Assembly (NCBI GenBank): GCA_002422605.1
Contig: DISW01000001.1
Span: 3,055-67,054, forward strand
DNA from: Bacteriovoracaceae bacterium UBA6200
Lineage (GTDB): Bacteria > Bdellovibrionota > Bacteriovoracia > Bacteriovoracales > Bacteriovoracaceae
Reading direction: 5' to 3'
Length of the DNA stretch: 64,000 nucleotides
Shown piece after piece: positions 51,534 to 60,754 of the stretch. The notes under the pieces are model-generated. The model saw only the letters and a list, made by a program, of their open reading frames with translations. It searched no databases and had not been told where the DNA came from. Position 1 is the stretch's first letter. Every line of letters starts with the position of its first letter. The position numbers were made by a program, and so were the translations under genes.

Positions 51534-52280
51534 TTATTGAATAGTTACTCCAGTTTCTCCGCCATTTGTTTCACCACCGTTAGTACCTCCAGTTGTTCCA
51601 CCGGTTGTTCCTCCGTTAGTACCTCCGGTTGTTCCACCATTAGTACCGCCTGTTGTGCTACCTGTTGTACCCCCGTTAGTGCCCCCAGTTGTCTCACCAC
51701 TCGCCTCATTAATGACCACTTGAAAGTTCATACAGACAATCGGGATATTTACCCCTCCCGTCTCATCCCCATATACCACAAAGATAAAATCTTCCGCCTG
51801 TTGTGGCAGTTCTGAAACTGGAATACTTTGGTTCACTGTATAGACTGGACCTTGTTGTTCTTCTAGCGTTATCACTGGTTGACCTACTGCTTGTTCAACT
51901 TCTTCACGTTCGATCAGACCATTTGCATTTATGTCCACATCTTGGATCGCATTACAATTTGGTGCTACATAAATAAACTGTTGATGAACCACAGGTTCGG
52001 CATCTTCGACACCACATTCAAAGATGAGTTCGTCTTCTTCAACTTTTATGCGATTTGTTTCAGTGATTTTAACTTCGTTATTTATAGATTGATTTATCCT
52101 GATGGGTTGAGAAGTGGGAACGGGCCCCTCCTCCCTTTGCTGTTGCTGCTCAGGGGCCCCATCATTGATCACCACACTTGTTGAATCATCATCATCTGCA
52201 CCACATCCAACTAAGGTTGCTATGCTAGCGGCAAGTAGCAAAGAAAGCGTTTTAGACTTGATACTTTTCGTTGTTAACAT
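51534..52280 (-). CDS. Lipoprotein with Gly/Thr repeat tail
   Basis: 248 aa. Lipobox LVGC at about residue 26 and an acidic start (GADDDDS). A middle domain with three Cys follows (FECGVED, VAPNCNAIQD, IVCMNFQ). The C-terminal tail of about 55 residues is built from TGGTNGGTTGG-type units, coded by a repetitive DNA tract (about 51560-51690). DVDINANGLIEREE may bind calcium (EF-hand-like). Surface or periplasmic; function unknown. The tail likely acts as a flexible spacer. Confidence 0.65.
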   Translation of the reverse strand: MLTTKSIKSKTLSLLLAASIATLVGCGADDDDSTSVVINDGAPEQQQQREEGPVPTSQPIRINQSINNEVKITETNRIKVEEDELIFECGVEDAEPVVHQQFIYVAPNCNAIQDVDINANGLIEREEVEQAVGQPVITLEEQQGPVYTVNQSIPVSELPQQAEDFIFVVYGDETGGVNIPIVCMNFQVVINEASGETTGGTNGGTTGSTTGGTNGGTTGGTNGGTTGGTTGGTNGGETNGGETGVTIQ

Positions 52281-52484
52281 ACTGAACTCCTCTGTAATAG
52301 AAAAATGTTAGGCCCAGTAACCATGCAAATTGATGACCAGTTTTTTGTTAATAGAATGGGTTGAGACTCAAATGGGAAAGTGCGCGAACCTATATCCAAC
52401 AAATATCAACTTTTAAAAGTGACCTAAAGTGGCATAATTAACTCTAGATATCCATTAATACTATATCAAACAGGTAGGAGAAAA

Positions 52485-54386
52485 ATGAAACTTAGTCTAA
52501 GAAGTAAGATTTTTTTAATGGTGGCAATTCCTTTTGTTATTTTTCTCGTAGTTGCTGGCCAAATGATTCGCCTTAAATATGTCGAGTATCAAAAATCAAA
52601 ATCTGTTGTTGAAAATTTAATCACACTTGATGCCCTTTCAAACTATGTTCATGAAGCTCAAAAAGAAAGAGGGATGACTGCTGGCTTTTTGGGAGGTAGC
52701 GGAAACATTGAAGAGCTTAAGATTCAAAGAGAGTTAAGTAATAAGCATGCTGATATATTTTTTAAAATAGCTAATGAAAAGTCTTTTCCGGCCATCATGG
52801 ACGCTATTAAGGATGTTCGAGCGAAGGTGGACAAAAGAGTAATCACAACACCAGAAGCTATTGGCATTTATACCAATGTTATTGATCAACTATTTAAAAA
52901 ATATCCTGTGTTAGCAGAAGAGAGTGTTCTTGAAGATCTTTCAAGTAGAATCAGATCAATGTCAATCTTAGAAAGTGCTAAAGAAAATGCAGGAAGGTTG
53001 AGAGCTAATCTAAATGCAATTTTGACTTCAAATAAAGCGCTCGATTCAAAACAATATAGAACAATTATTGATCTTAATGCAGGGGTCTCATCTAATCTTA
53101 GATCTTTAGCACTTTTCCTCTCTCCCGAATCAACGGAAGGACTTTCCAAAACGATAGAGAGTAATAATTGGATCCATGTCCAGAGAGTATTTCAGGATGT
53201 TCTCCAAAAATCCAATCAAGGAAATTTCGGGCATGATCCCCACGAGTTTTTTGGAATCATCTCTTCATTTATTGATCAGATTGCAGAAATTGTGGATGGA
53301 GAATCGGGTTATATTGTTAAAAATGCCATTGAGATCCAAGGAAGTGCAAAGAATCAACTATATGTACTCTCATTGACAGTTGTGGCATTGGGATTAGCGA
53401 TTTTTGCCATAGTCTTTTTCATTGTCAATGCTTTTACCCGAACAGTAGAGCAGGTGATTAATGACCTGAGTGACAATTCTTTACAAGTAAGTAGTGCTGC
53501 AGGACAAATTTCGACATCCTCAGAGGAATTGTCAAAATCATCTAATGAGCAAGCATACTCTCTGGAAGAAGCAAATTCTTCGATAACCGAATTAACCTCT
53601 ATGGTGAGTAAGAATGCACAAAATGCGCAAATGGCAGCGGAAGTCTCTGAAGAGAGTCTTCAGAGTGCATTGAAAGGGAAAAAGACAATTCAAGAATTGT
53701 TAGCAGCTATTCAAAATATTGATGTGAGCAATAAGACCATAAAACATCAAATCGATAAGAGTAATTCGGAGATATCCGATATCGTTAACGTTATTTCAGA
53801 AATTGGTAATAAAACAAATGTTATTAATGATATTGTGTTTCAAACTAAATTATTGTCTTTTAATGCTTCAGTTGAAGCTGCTAGAGCAGGTGAAAACGGA
53901 AAAGGATTTGCTGTTGTTGCTGAAGAAGTAGGAAATCTGGCCCAAATGAGTGGGACTGCTGCGCAGGAGATAACCATGCTTTTAGAAGATAGTCTCAATA
54001 AAGTAACAGCAATTGTTGAAAACTCTAAATCAAGAATTCAAACTCTTATGAATGATGGTAGTCAAAAGGTTGAAGAAGGAATTAAAGTCGCTAAAATTTG
54101 TGACGAAGTTCTGGAAGAAGTTATGACAAATGTTAAACAAGTTGGTCAGATGGCCCATGAAATATCTTCAGCTACAAATGAACAGGACCAGGGTGTAAAA
54201 GAAATTAGCCTTGCAATGTCTCAGTTAGAGAAGATGACTCAGGTTAATGCTTCAACTTCCGAAGAGACAGCCTCTGCTGCTGAAGAGTTAGCGGCTCAGT
54301 CAATTTCTCTTCAGAACCTAGTGCAGCTTTTAGTTAACGTTACGAAGGGCAGTGATAGAGTAAGTAATACCAGAGCAATGTTTTAA
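52485..54386 (+). CDS. Methyl-accepting chemotaxis protein with NIT sensor
   Basis: 633 aa. TM1 at about 10-30; the periplasmic helical NIT (nitrate/nitrite-type) domain about 45-285, marked by QKERGMTAGFLGG; TM2 about 293-317. A long coiled coil follows with the signalling tip FQTKLLSFNASVEAARAGENGKGFAVVAEEV (positions about 448-478, conserved in all MCPs). I do not see a clear HAMP domain. Should signal through CheA/CheW to flagellar or gliding motility. No che genes nearby. A terminator follows. Confidence 0.88.
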   Translation: MKLSLRSKIFLMVAIPFVIFLVVAGQMIRLKYVEYQKSKSVVENLITLDALSNYVHEAQKERGMTAGFLGGSGNIEELKIQRELSNKHADIFFKIANEKSFPAIMDAIKDVRAKVDKRVITTPEAIGIYTNVIDQLFKKYPVLAEESVLEDLSSRIRSMSILESAKENAGRLRANLNAILTSNKALDSKQYRTIIDLNAGVSSNLRSLALFLSPESTEGLSKTIESNNWIHVQRVFQDVLQKSNQGNFGHDPHEFFGIISSFIDQIAEIVDGESGYIVKNAIEIQGSAKNQLYVLSLTVVALGLAIFAIVFFIVNAFTRTVEQVINDLSDNSLQVSSAAGQISTSSEELSKSSNEQAYSLEEANSSITELTSMVSKNAQNAQMAAEVSEESLQSALKGKKTIQELLAAIQNIDVSNKTIKHQIDKSNSEISDIVNVISEIGNKTNVINDIVFQTKLLSFNASVEAARAGENGKGFAVVAEEVGNLAQMSGTAAQEITMLLEDSLNKVTAIVENSKSRIQTLMNDGSQKVEEGIKVAKICDEVLEEVMTNVKQVGQMAHEISSATNEQDQGVKEISLAMSQLEKMTQVNASTSEETASAAEELAAQSISLQNLVQLLVNVTKGSDRVSNTRAMF

Positions 54387-54390
54387 GAGG

Positions 54391-54419
54391 AAAGGCCAGT
54401 TTTAAACCTGGCCTTTTTT
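54391..54419 (+). terminator. Intrinsic terminator of the chemoreceptor gene
   Basis: Stem AGGCCAG (54391-54397) with CTGGCCT (54406-54412), then eight T. Confidence 0.85.
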
Positions 54420-54444
54420 TTGAATAATAGTTCGAAAAATATAA

Positions 54445-54906
54445 TTAATGACAGTTGGCAATATTAAGGGTTCTATTCTCAATTAGTTTTCTGAAACGCT
54501 CACCTCGTCTTACGTGAACATCATAAACGCCATATTTATAAGTAAGAGGGATTGATTTAAGAACGTTTTCATAACGTGAACAATTATTCTCACTACGACG
54601 TCCTTCCCAACGAATACAACGCTGTGAGGTGTATGTAATAGGTCGAGTGAGGACAGCACTGTTTTCAGCATGACAAACCGTTTCGAAGTAGCCTTCTGAA
54701 CGACGTTGTCCAGTAGAGACCCATACTCTTGAAGAATCTGAGCAATAAGTGATCTCTTTTTTTGTTACCAGATTATCTCCTTGAACACATACTTCTGAAG
54801 CCGGAACTTTTGAAAGACCAAAATGTATGTGAGGCATGTCGATTTCTGTTCTTGCCATGGCAAGTGTTGATGAGAAGAGAGAAATAAGAACGATGAACTT
54901 TTTCAT
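54445..54906 (-). CDS. Secreted Cys-containing protein, 153 aa
   Basis: Signal peptide (KFIVLISLFSSTLAMA) and a mature part with six Cys (VCVQGD, YCSDSS, VCHAEN, RCIRWE, NCSRYE, ANCH), which probably form disulfides in the periplasm or outside. Two segments end in G-R-R-S-E (STGQRRSEGYFETVC and WEGRRSENNC), hinting at an internal repeat. GGAG precedes the ATG. No family recognised. Confidence 0.6.
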   Translation of the reverse strand: MKKFIVLISLFSSTLAMARTEIDMPHIHFGLSKVPASEVCVQGDNLVTKKEITYCSDSSRVWVSTGQRRSEGYFETVCHAENSAVLTRPITYTSQRCIRWEGRRSENNCSRYENVLKSIPLTYKYGVYDVHVRRGERFRKLIENRTLNIANCH

Positions 54907-55092
54907 AGACTGGTCTCCTTTAATGTTTCATGAGAAACGTATTTTCGATGCCCTCAATTTGTTTCAAATTAAACCGAGTGACAAAGAGTAATAGAGCAAA
55001 AAAGTTATTATCTGTTTCTTTAGAGTAAACAGGATTAAGGCAAGAAAGGGGAAGTTAAGTTAATTAAAGGGACGATTTGCTAAATGATTGTA

Positions 55093-55121
55093 AGTCGCGT
55101 TTACCTTAAGTAAACGCGACT
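55093..55121. terminator. Hairpin downstream of regulator gene
   Basis: 12-bp exact stem (55093-55104 with 55110-55121), loop CTTAA, 10 bases past the stop of the minus-strand regulator/secreted fusion gene. No long U-tract. Confidence 0.5.
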
Positions 55122-55130
55122 CAAATCTAT

Positions 55131-56261
55131 TTATTTTATATTTGGCATTAGACGATTAGGTGAGCAGCTTATTGTGAAATCGGCGAATGCTTCTTGATGC
55201 TCTCGGCGCTCAATCCATAGACGATCGTATTTCACACTCTTAACTTCGATTGATACTTTGTTTTTATTCACCATTCTGTACTTCTCTGTACAGTAGTTAT
55301 AGGCCTTTTCTTTCAGTTCATTCCATTGAGAAGAGGTGGTTAATTCATATATTTTACTAATCTGATGATCAAGCTGTTCTCTGCCCTGATCATTTAAGAA
55401 TCTCATTCTTATTGACCCTCCACCCTCAACTCCGCCCGCAAAGCTGTTAAGAGATAAAAGAAGAGTAAAAAATATGGATAGCATAGGGCCTTTTACCATT
55501 CCGCTTAAAACCTGGAAGATCATTCTCTTACCACCTTGTGATCGCGGCTTTTCGTGTGCCTTGATAATTTCTGCTGCTTCTATCATCGTGTTACTTAGTA
55601 ATTCCTGGAGCTTTTGAGCCCCTTCTTGATCAACATCATCCATAATAAATTGAAACCGGCCATCCCAGTTTCCTGAGTCAAACTTATCTCTTTGGTCGTC
55701 AAAGATAGTTTTCATGAAATTAAAAGATGATCTTTTTGTAATCACTGAACGGGCATTCTTAGCAGATAGAGTTTCTCTTTTTTGTTCAATGAGACCGGCA
55801 GCAACCAAAGCTTCTACTAATGTCAGGGAGTCTTTTCCATAGTTCTTTTCAAGGACGTACTTGGTTACTCCATTTTCGGAATTAATGATATCAAGATAGA
55901 TGTTCATTAAGACTAAATTATTTTCGAAGCGGTCACATAAGCTTTGAGAGTGCTTAATCTTTTGGATTTCCAGGCGGACACTGCTTTCAAGCTCTTCATA
56001 TTCATCAGAATGTTCTGCCAGATGTCCCAGGGCCCAATTTCGCCTTATTTCCGGATTCAGACCGGTGTACTTCAAAATCTTCAGCCCTAAATCGAGCGTA
56101 GGAGCTTTTTTGTTATTCTTAATTAAGGAGAGTTGGGTCTTGGAAATTTTAAGTTTTTTTGCAAACCCGGTCAGGCTAAGCGGTGAGTTGTCCAAAAAAC
56201 GCTGGATCTCATCCGCCACTAAATGATGAGATTTAGAGACTTGGGATATCATCTCATGCAC
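55131..56261 (-). CDS. TIGR02147-like regulator fused in frame to a secreted domain
   Basis: 376 aa in one frame. Residues about 1-255 form an HTH-containing regulator (FLDNSPLSLTGFAKKLKISKTQLSL, then RNWALGHLAEHSDEYEEL) like TIGR02147/DUF4423 proteins common in Bdellovibrionota. Residues about 260-376 begin with a signal peptide (MLSIFFTLLLSLNSFAGG) and a small Cys-containing domain. Either two genes merged by loss of a stop, or a second start at ATG 55484 (AAAGG 5 bases upstream) makes the secreted part separately. The neighbour at 56249 has a similar secreted domain. Confidence 0.6.
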   Translation of the reverse strand: MHEMISQVSKSHHLVADEIQRFLDNSPLSLTGFAKKLKISKTQLSLIKNNKKAPTLDLGLKILKYTGLNPEIRRNWALGHLAEHSDEYEELESSVRLEIQKIKHSQSLCDRFENNLVLMNIYLDIINSENGVTKYVLEKNYGKDSLTLVEALVAAGLIEQKRETLSAKNARSVITKRSSFNFMKTIFDDQRDKFDSGNWDGRFQFIMDDVDQEGAQKLQELLSNTMIEAAEIIKAHEKPRSQGGKRMIFQVLSGMVKGPMLSIFFTLLLSLNSFAGGVEGGGSIRMRFLNDQGREQLDHQISKIYELTTSSQWNELKEKAYNYCTEKYRMVNKNKVSIEVKSVKYDRLWIERREHQEAFADFTISCSPNRLMPNIK

Positions 56262-56575
56262 CTGATTTTGGCATGAACGACTCCTTTAATATTTTGATAC
56301 TCATCAACTTCTAAGCGGACAATCGTTGGTGTAAGGAGACGTATGAAGTGTTCACAATTTTTGCGAAGTTTCTTGTACTCGCTGCTTCCATGATTTTGTA
56401 TTTGATCCTCTAAAGAGAAAGTCGCTTCCAAGGCATCTTTCTCATTCTGAAAGGTTTGTGCAGTAGGAACTTTAATCGTTTGAATCATGGTTTCACTTAG
56501 TTTTACTGCATGCACATCGAGAGCAAAAATAAGAAACACAAATAGAGTTATTTTCATGGGGGTCACTATAGCCAA
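56249..56575 (-). CDS. Small secreted protein next to regulator
   Basis: 108 aa, or 102 from an internal Met. Signal peptide (MKITLFVFLIFALDVHA), then a domain with LRKNCEHFIRLL ... VHAKIRCM, two Cys placed like those in the tail of the neighbouring fusion (YNYCTEKY ... FTISCSP). Overlaps the regulator gene by 13 bases. Function unknown; the pair may be co-regulated. Confidence 0.55.
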   Translation of the reverse strand: MAIVTPMKITLFVFLIFALDVHAVKLSETMIQTIKVPTAQTFQNEKDALEATFSLEDQIQNHGSSEYKKLRKNCEHFIRLLTPTIVRLEVDEYQNIKGVVHAKIRCMR

Positions 56576-56686
56576 AGGGACTAAGAGAGAAAGCAGGTAT
56601 GTAAAAATTGCATGATCAGTTTTAGTCTTTATTAAGATATAAAGGTTTTCTTAGTACAAGAAACTGATTGAAAATGGGCCTGTGTA

Positions 56687-57838
56687 ATGAATTTAACTCA
56701 CTCCCGCATATCTATTAGCGCTCTATTTTTCCTACATGGACTCTGCTTCTCCTCTTGGGGCGCACGAATCCCTGCCATACAGGAAATGCATGGGTTAACT
56801 GAAGCAACTTTAGGGACACTTCTTCTCGCTCTGCCCCTCGGCTCTATTTTTTCTATGCCCCTTGCAGCTGCTTTAGTTTCACGTTTTGGTAGCAAGAAAA
56901 TTCTTCTCCTCGCCATCATACTTTACTCAATGGTTCTAGTGTCGGTGGGATTGGCCCAAACGACTTGGCAGTTAGCACTTAGTTTAATCATCTTTGGATT
57001 AACCAGTAATATGGTAAACGTTTCCCTGAATACTCAGGCAGTAAAACTTGAATCTCTATTCCAGCGGCCCATTATGGCCTCGCTCCATGGACTGTGGAGT
57101 ATGGCGGGCTTTCTAGGAGGTGCAATTGGGGGGATAATGATTGGTGCAGGGGTTGTGCCTTATCAACATTTTATTTTTATACTAATCCTTGTGATGATAT
57201 TGGGCCTCTTCTTTTCCCGCTCATTGATCCCTGAAGGCGTAAGTAAAAGAACGGTAGGACAGACTAGCTACTCCTGGCCCGACCGATCTTTGTTAGGTCT
57301 TGGTCTTCTTGCTTTTTTATCTATGATTTGTGAAGGAGCGATGTTTGATTGGAGTGGAATTTACTTCAAAAAGGTTGTAGGTGCTCAAGGTGCATGGGTG
57401 AGTGCCGGCCATGTGTCTTTTATGGCAACAATGGCAGGAACGCGTTTTGTGGCCGATTATTTCAAAGAACGTTTTGGCTTTAAAGTCGTTCTTCAGATGA
57501 GTGGAACTCTTATCTTTATTGGGCTCATGACCTCTGTTGTTTTTCCAAGACTTTATCCAGCGATGTTTGGTTTTCTCCTCGTAGGCGCCGGCGTATCAGC
57601 TGTCGTCCCTTTAGTTTTTAGTGAAGCGGGGAAAACCCGGGTCATGTCTCCAAGTGGGGCCATTGCCGCTGTTTCCACGATAGGTTTCTTCGGTTTTCTC
57701 ATTGGACCTCCGCTCATTGGATGGGTTGCTGGGGCCTCAAGCCTACGTTTTTCTTTTTTAATTATTGCCTTCATGGGTTTAGGTATTGCCTTTCTTTCCA
57801 GGAAAGATGACTTGAATTCAGTAGACGTCAATAGTTAG
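56687..57838 (+). CDS. Major facilitator superfamily transporter
   Basis: 383 aa with about 12 membrane helices. It shows LFFLHGLCFSSWGARIPAIQ, the loop-2-type motif ALVSRFGSKKILLL, MASLHGLWSMAGFLGGAIGG, and FGFLIGPPLIGWVAGA near the end. The family looks like YbjJ/FucP-type MFS proteins of unassigned substrate. Its last codons overlap an IS remnant read on the other strand, so the C terminus may have been altered by insertion. Confidence 0.8.
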   Translation: MNLTHSRISISALFFLHGLCFSSWGARIPAIQEMHGLTEATLGTLLLALPLGSIFSMPLAAALVSRFGSKKILLLAIILYSMVLVSVGLAQTTWQLALSLIIFGLTSNMVNVSLNTQAVKLESLFQRPIMASLHGLWSMAGFLGGAIGGIMIGAGVVPYQHFIFILILVMILGLFFSRSLIPEGVSKRTVGQTSYSWPDRSLLGLGLLAFLSMICEGAMFDWSGIYFKKVVGAQGAWVSAGHVSFMATMAGTRFVADYFKERFGFKVVLQMSGTLIFIGLMTSVVFPRLYPAMFGFLLVGAGVSAVVPLVFSEAGKTRVMSPSGAIAAVSTIGFFGFLIGPPLIGWVAGASSLRFSFLIIAFMGLGIAFLSRKDDLNSVDVNS

Positions 57839-57910
57839 TTTTCCTTCAATAACGTCCATTCCAAGTCTAAAGGTTTTGAGTTCTTGCTGGCCCATGGAGA
57901 TCTTTCCCAT
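57818..57910 (-). pseudogene. IS transposase N-terminal remnant (ISNCY/IS1202-like)
   Basis: Minus-strand frame of 30 residues from ATG 57910 containing ISMGQQELKTFRLGMDVIEGK, which resembles the N terminus of ISNCY-family transposases (M-S-x-K-E-L ... V-x-x-G-K-L-T). It stops at 57818 within the MFS gene, so only the start of the transposase is left. Confidence 0.45.
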
Positions 57911-57961
57911 TTTTAATAGTCCTAATCTAAGTGTTTAGAATTAGGGTACACAACTATTATT

Positions 57962-58014
57962 GATAGGACATAATCGCTCAGAAGTTAGGATAGGACACAA
58001 TCGTCTAGAAACTA
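57962..58014. repeat. Tandem 26-bp repeat, IS end
   Basis: Two copies (57962-57987 and 57989-58014), 20 of 26 bases identical, both starting GATAGGACA and containing AATCG. It lies outside the transposase start, where IS1202-type elements carry subterminal repeats. Together with 57818-57910 it marks a truncated insertion sequence. The intergenic stretch 57839-58103 contains nothing else I can identify. Confidence 0.45.
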
Positions 58015-58103
58015 TACAGTTCACTAGTTTATTCCTGATTTTCTACGCAGGATGCGTTTAAAGCGTTTCGTCTTTGGCACCTGAATTGCTCTCCATAATC
58101 TAT

Positions 58104-59099
58104 ATGGCCGCAATTAATATCTACGACGAAGAGAAGATAGCACGTCTTCTCTATGTCCAAAAAGCACAGGGAATAGATTTCAATCTGGATATAGATTGGG
58201 GCCGGTCTATTGATCTGAATAAACTCTTTTTACCATTAGATCATAGTAATTTGCTCTTCCCGGAGGCAGGGGAGGAACAACGTTTGGTTATCTCTCAGAT
58301 AATCGGACTTGTTGTGGCATCGACAATCTCTGAGCTGGAAGATGTGGCCTATAAGTTAAAAGGACCCACCTGGGAAAAAGTCTTACGTAAATACCCTGTG
58401 AACCCTGAAATTTATGAAATGGGTGAACTCTTTTATGAAGACGAAAAGAAGCATTCACAAGGATTTAAACGCTATATTGAACTTTTCGCTGCAAAAGTAA
58501 ATGTTGATCCTAAAGACTTGAAGCAACTGTTACCTAGTTCACAGCATTCTGTTACTGAAAAAATTTACCAGCTTAATTCCCTCGCAGGCGGCATGGCCAT
58601 CTGGTGGTTAATTGCAGCAGTTGAAGAAGAATCAATTCTCATCTTCAATTATATGAGAAAATGCAAAGCTGATATTGATCCTCTTTACTATGATCTTCAT
58701 AAATCTCATTACGAAGAAGAAATACGCCATAAAAGTTATGCTTCTATTATGCTTCAGGTGAATTCAGAATTTGCTGGTATCCCGCAAAATCTTATTTTTA
58801 AGAATGTGGATTTCATCCTGGCAGAAATCTTGAATCTGACTTGGACCTTCAATCAATTATATAAACTAAGAAATCTAAACAACCTGAAATCCGCTCATCC
58901 CTTTTTTAAAACTCTCTCTGATCTTCGTCCCTCATTAGAGGGACGTGGTTCCATGGAAATCATGCATTCTTTGTTCACTTCTGCACCCTACATAAAAGAT
59001 ATGTTCCATCTCTCTGAGCATGGCCATGTAAGACAAATGCTAGAGCGTTTTGGAACCAAAAGAATGCCACTTGGTTTTTTTAAACAAAGGGTTTCCTAG
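58104..59099 (+). CDS. AurF-like ferritin-type diiron oxygenase
   Basis: 331 aa from ATG 58104; TTG 58074 is also open, and neither has a good ribosome site. All-helical protein with diiron-ligand motifs: E-D-E-K-K-H (FYEDEKKHSQGF), E-E-E-S (AAVEEESILIF) and H-x-x-x-E-E-x-x-H (HKSHYEEEIRHKSY). That is the pattern of AurF/ferritin-like oxygenases, which hydroxylate amines or act on lipids. It heads a four-gene operon with a hydrolase and two desaturases. Confidence 0.65.
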   Translation: MAAINIYDEEKIARLLYVQKAQGIDFNLDIDWGRSIDLNKLFLPLDHSNLLFPEAGEEQRLVISQIIGLVVASTISELEDVAYKLKGPTWEKVLRKYPVNPEIYEMGELFYEDEKKHSQGFKRYIELFAAKVNVDPKDLKQLLPSSQHSVTEKIYQLNSLAGGMAIWWLIAAVEEESILIFNYMRKCKADIDPLYYDLHKSHYEEEIRHKSYASIMLQVNSEFAGIPQNLIFKNVDFILAEILNLTWTFNQLYKLRNLNNLKSAHPFFKTLSDLRPSLEGRGSMEIMHSLFTSAPYIKDMFHLSEHGHVRQMLERFGTKRMPLGFFKQRVS

Positions 59100-59942
59100 A
59101 TGTACTGTATCGACTCCATTCTCAGGAATGGCGAAACTATTCATTACATCAATTGTGAGCGGGATGCTTCCATTGTCATCCTCTTGCATGGTTTTCCGGA
59201 TAACGGCTTTGGTTGGGATCACCAGATTGAATCCTTGAAGGAAGACTTCCACGTGGTTGTTCCCTTTATGCCCGGGACTCTCAATGGAAATATTGTTCGC
59301 GACGAAAGATTAACAAGTCATGAACTTAAGCTCGATGTCCTGGATATCATCTCCCGGATCCGCAAAACGAATTCTCATAAAATTTATATCCTTGGGCATG
59401 ATCTTGGATGTTTCCTGGGGAATTCTCTCGTTACTGAATTAAATAATGAGGTCAATGGACTTATCCATATTAATGGCCTGGGTTTAGAGCAGTTTGTCGA
59501 CCGCAAAATGAGTTTCACTCAATGGGCCAAATCGTCCTATGTTCTTTTGTTTCAATTCTCATTGATTCGACGTCTGGTAAAAGAGACGTTCTTTAAATTT
59601 ATTCTCAAAAAAGCTTATACCAAATCTATTGTGCCGGAAGCTGATTCCATTTTAAAAAATGATCGAAGAGTATTAAGTACGATTGCCATTTATAAGCATC
59701 TTTTTCGAACAGCAGTGAAACTGGTGGGAAAGAAAGTAACAAAGATCTCAATACCGACTTTACTTATTTGGGGTAAGGATGATGCATTTTTAAATATTCC
59801 CTCTGTCCGTGAAGTTGAACGATTTTATGATCGGGGGAGTATACGCATTCTCGATGGTGGGCATTGGTTAACTCGCTCGCACCCTGTTCAAATAAACCGA
59901 ATCATCCGAAAAACTCTTGGTCTTTGGGAAGAGCGTTTATGA
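59100..59942 (+). CDS. Alpha/beta hydrolase with Asp nucleophile (epoxide-hydrolase-like)
   Basis: 280 aa. VILLHGFPDNGFGWDHQI (HG oxyanion motif), nucleophile elbow GHDLGC with Asp where esterases have Ser, acid in LLIWGKDDAFL and His in DGGHWLTRSHP. An Asp nucleophile points to epoxide hydrolases or haloalkane dehalogenases. Its ATG directly follows the stop of the oxygenase gene, and its stop overlaps the desaturase start. An epoxide formed by a neighbouring oxygenase would be a natural substrate (inference). Confidence 0.75.
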   Translation: MYCIDSILRNGETIHYINCERDASIVILLHGFPDNGFGWDHQIESLKEDFHVVVPFMPGTLNGNIVRDERLTSHELKLDVLDIISRIRKTNSHKIYILGHDLGCFLGNSLVTELNNEVNGLIHINGLGLEQFVDRKMSFTQWAKSSYVLLFQFSLIRRLVKETFFKFILKKAYTKSIVPEADSILKNDRRVLSTIAIYKHLFRTAVKLVGKKVTKISIPTLLIWGKDDAFLNIPSVREVERFYDRGSIRILDGGHWLTRSHPVQINRIIRKTLGLWEERL

Positions 59943-60754
59943 ATAAATTTAAAAAGAACCCTCAATATCTTCTTTTTTACTGTCTCTATTCACTCATTTT
60001 ATTTGTTTCAGTTGATATTATGCTCTTTATTGTGAAAGGTGGGATTGATTTTAACTTTAGCTTCGAAAAAACTGATGTTCTCTTTGTTCTTTTGCCAATC
60101 TTTTTCTGTGGCCTTCCTTCAAGCATCATGCACAACTGCGCACATAAAAACATTAAGCCCCTTTGGTTGAATAATCTCTTAGGCGAGTTCTGCGGTTTAT
60201 TCATGATCTATGGATTTAAGGGATTTGCCCTGGCCCATATGTTTCATCATCTTCATCCGGACGATCCTCAAATGGATCCTCATCCGCCACAAGGAAAGAA
60301 CTTCTTGAAATTCGTTGTCTCTCCTATTAAGTCAACATTGGTTGTGGTTGAACGGGCCTATTATGGGATTTACGGGAAAAATGAAAAGACCAAGAGAAGC
60401 ATTCTTATCCAATTAGTCCTTTTTAATCTTTGCTTAATCGCACGTACTCTTTTCTGGTTTCTTCTGTTGGGTCCGAAATATTTCTTAATTGGCTATTTGC
60501 CGGTGTATCTTGCGAATATTTTTGTTTTTGCTCACATTAACTTCGCGGCCCATCGAGAAAGAGATGATGGCCAAAATGAAATCATTAATATTAATCATAA
60601 TCTTTATTATAAATTTGTTAATGTCGTTTCGTTTGGTGGGTACTTTCATAAGACCCATCATTTGAAGCCGGGACTCTTTAATCCCTCTAAAATATCAGTA
60701 GATGAATCCAAACAACTCTTAACTTACTTATCGTTTAATCGGACTAAGTTATGA
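59939..60754 (+). CDS. Membrane fatty-acid desaturase family protein 1
   Basis: 271 aa from ATG 59939 (ATGA overlap). Four to five membrane helices and the three His boxes of membrane diiron desaturases: H-N-C-A-H (IMHNCAHK), H-x-x-H-H (AHMFHHLHPDDPQ) and H-x-x-H-H (HKTHHLKPGLFNP). It introduces double bonds or hydroxyls into acyl chains or carotenoid-like lipids. Shorter than acyl-CoA desaturases; the HPDDP after box 2 recalls beta-carotene-hydroxylase or ketolase-like branches. Adjacent to a paralogue. Confidence 0.78.
   Translation: MNKFKKNPQYLLFYCLYSLILFVSVDIMLFIVKGGIDFNFSFEKTDVLFVLLPIFFCGLPSSIMHNCAHKNIKPLWLNNLLGEFCGLFMIYGFKGFALAHMFHHLHPDDPQMDPHPPQGKNFLKFVVSPIKSTLVVVERAYYGIYGKNEKTKRSILIQLVLFNLCLIARTLFWFLLLGPKYFLIGYLPVYLANIFVFAHINFAAHRERDDGQNEIININHNLYYKFVNVVSFGGYFHKTHHLKPGLFNPSKISVDESKQLLTYLSFNRTKL

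Noticed and set aside
51560..51690. Short tandem repeats that might look like a CRISPR array
   Set aside because: The units are codon-sized and coding, without spacers of constant length and without cas genes.
51474..51815. Plus-strand Cys/Ser-rich frame
   Set aside because: It is antisense to the Gly/Thr repeat tail of the lipoprotein; the repetition explains its composition.
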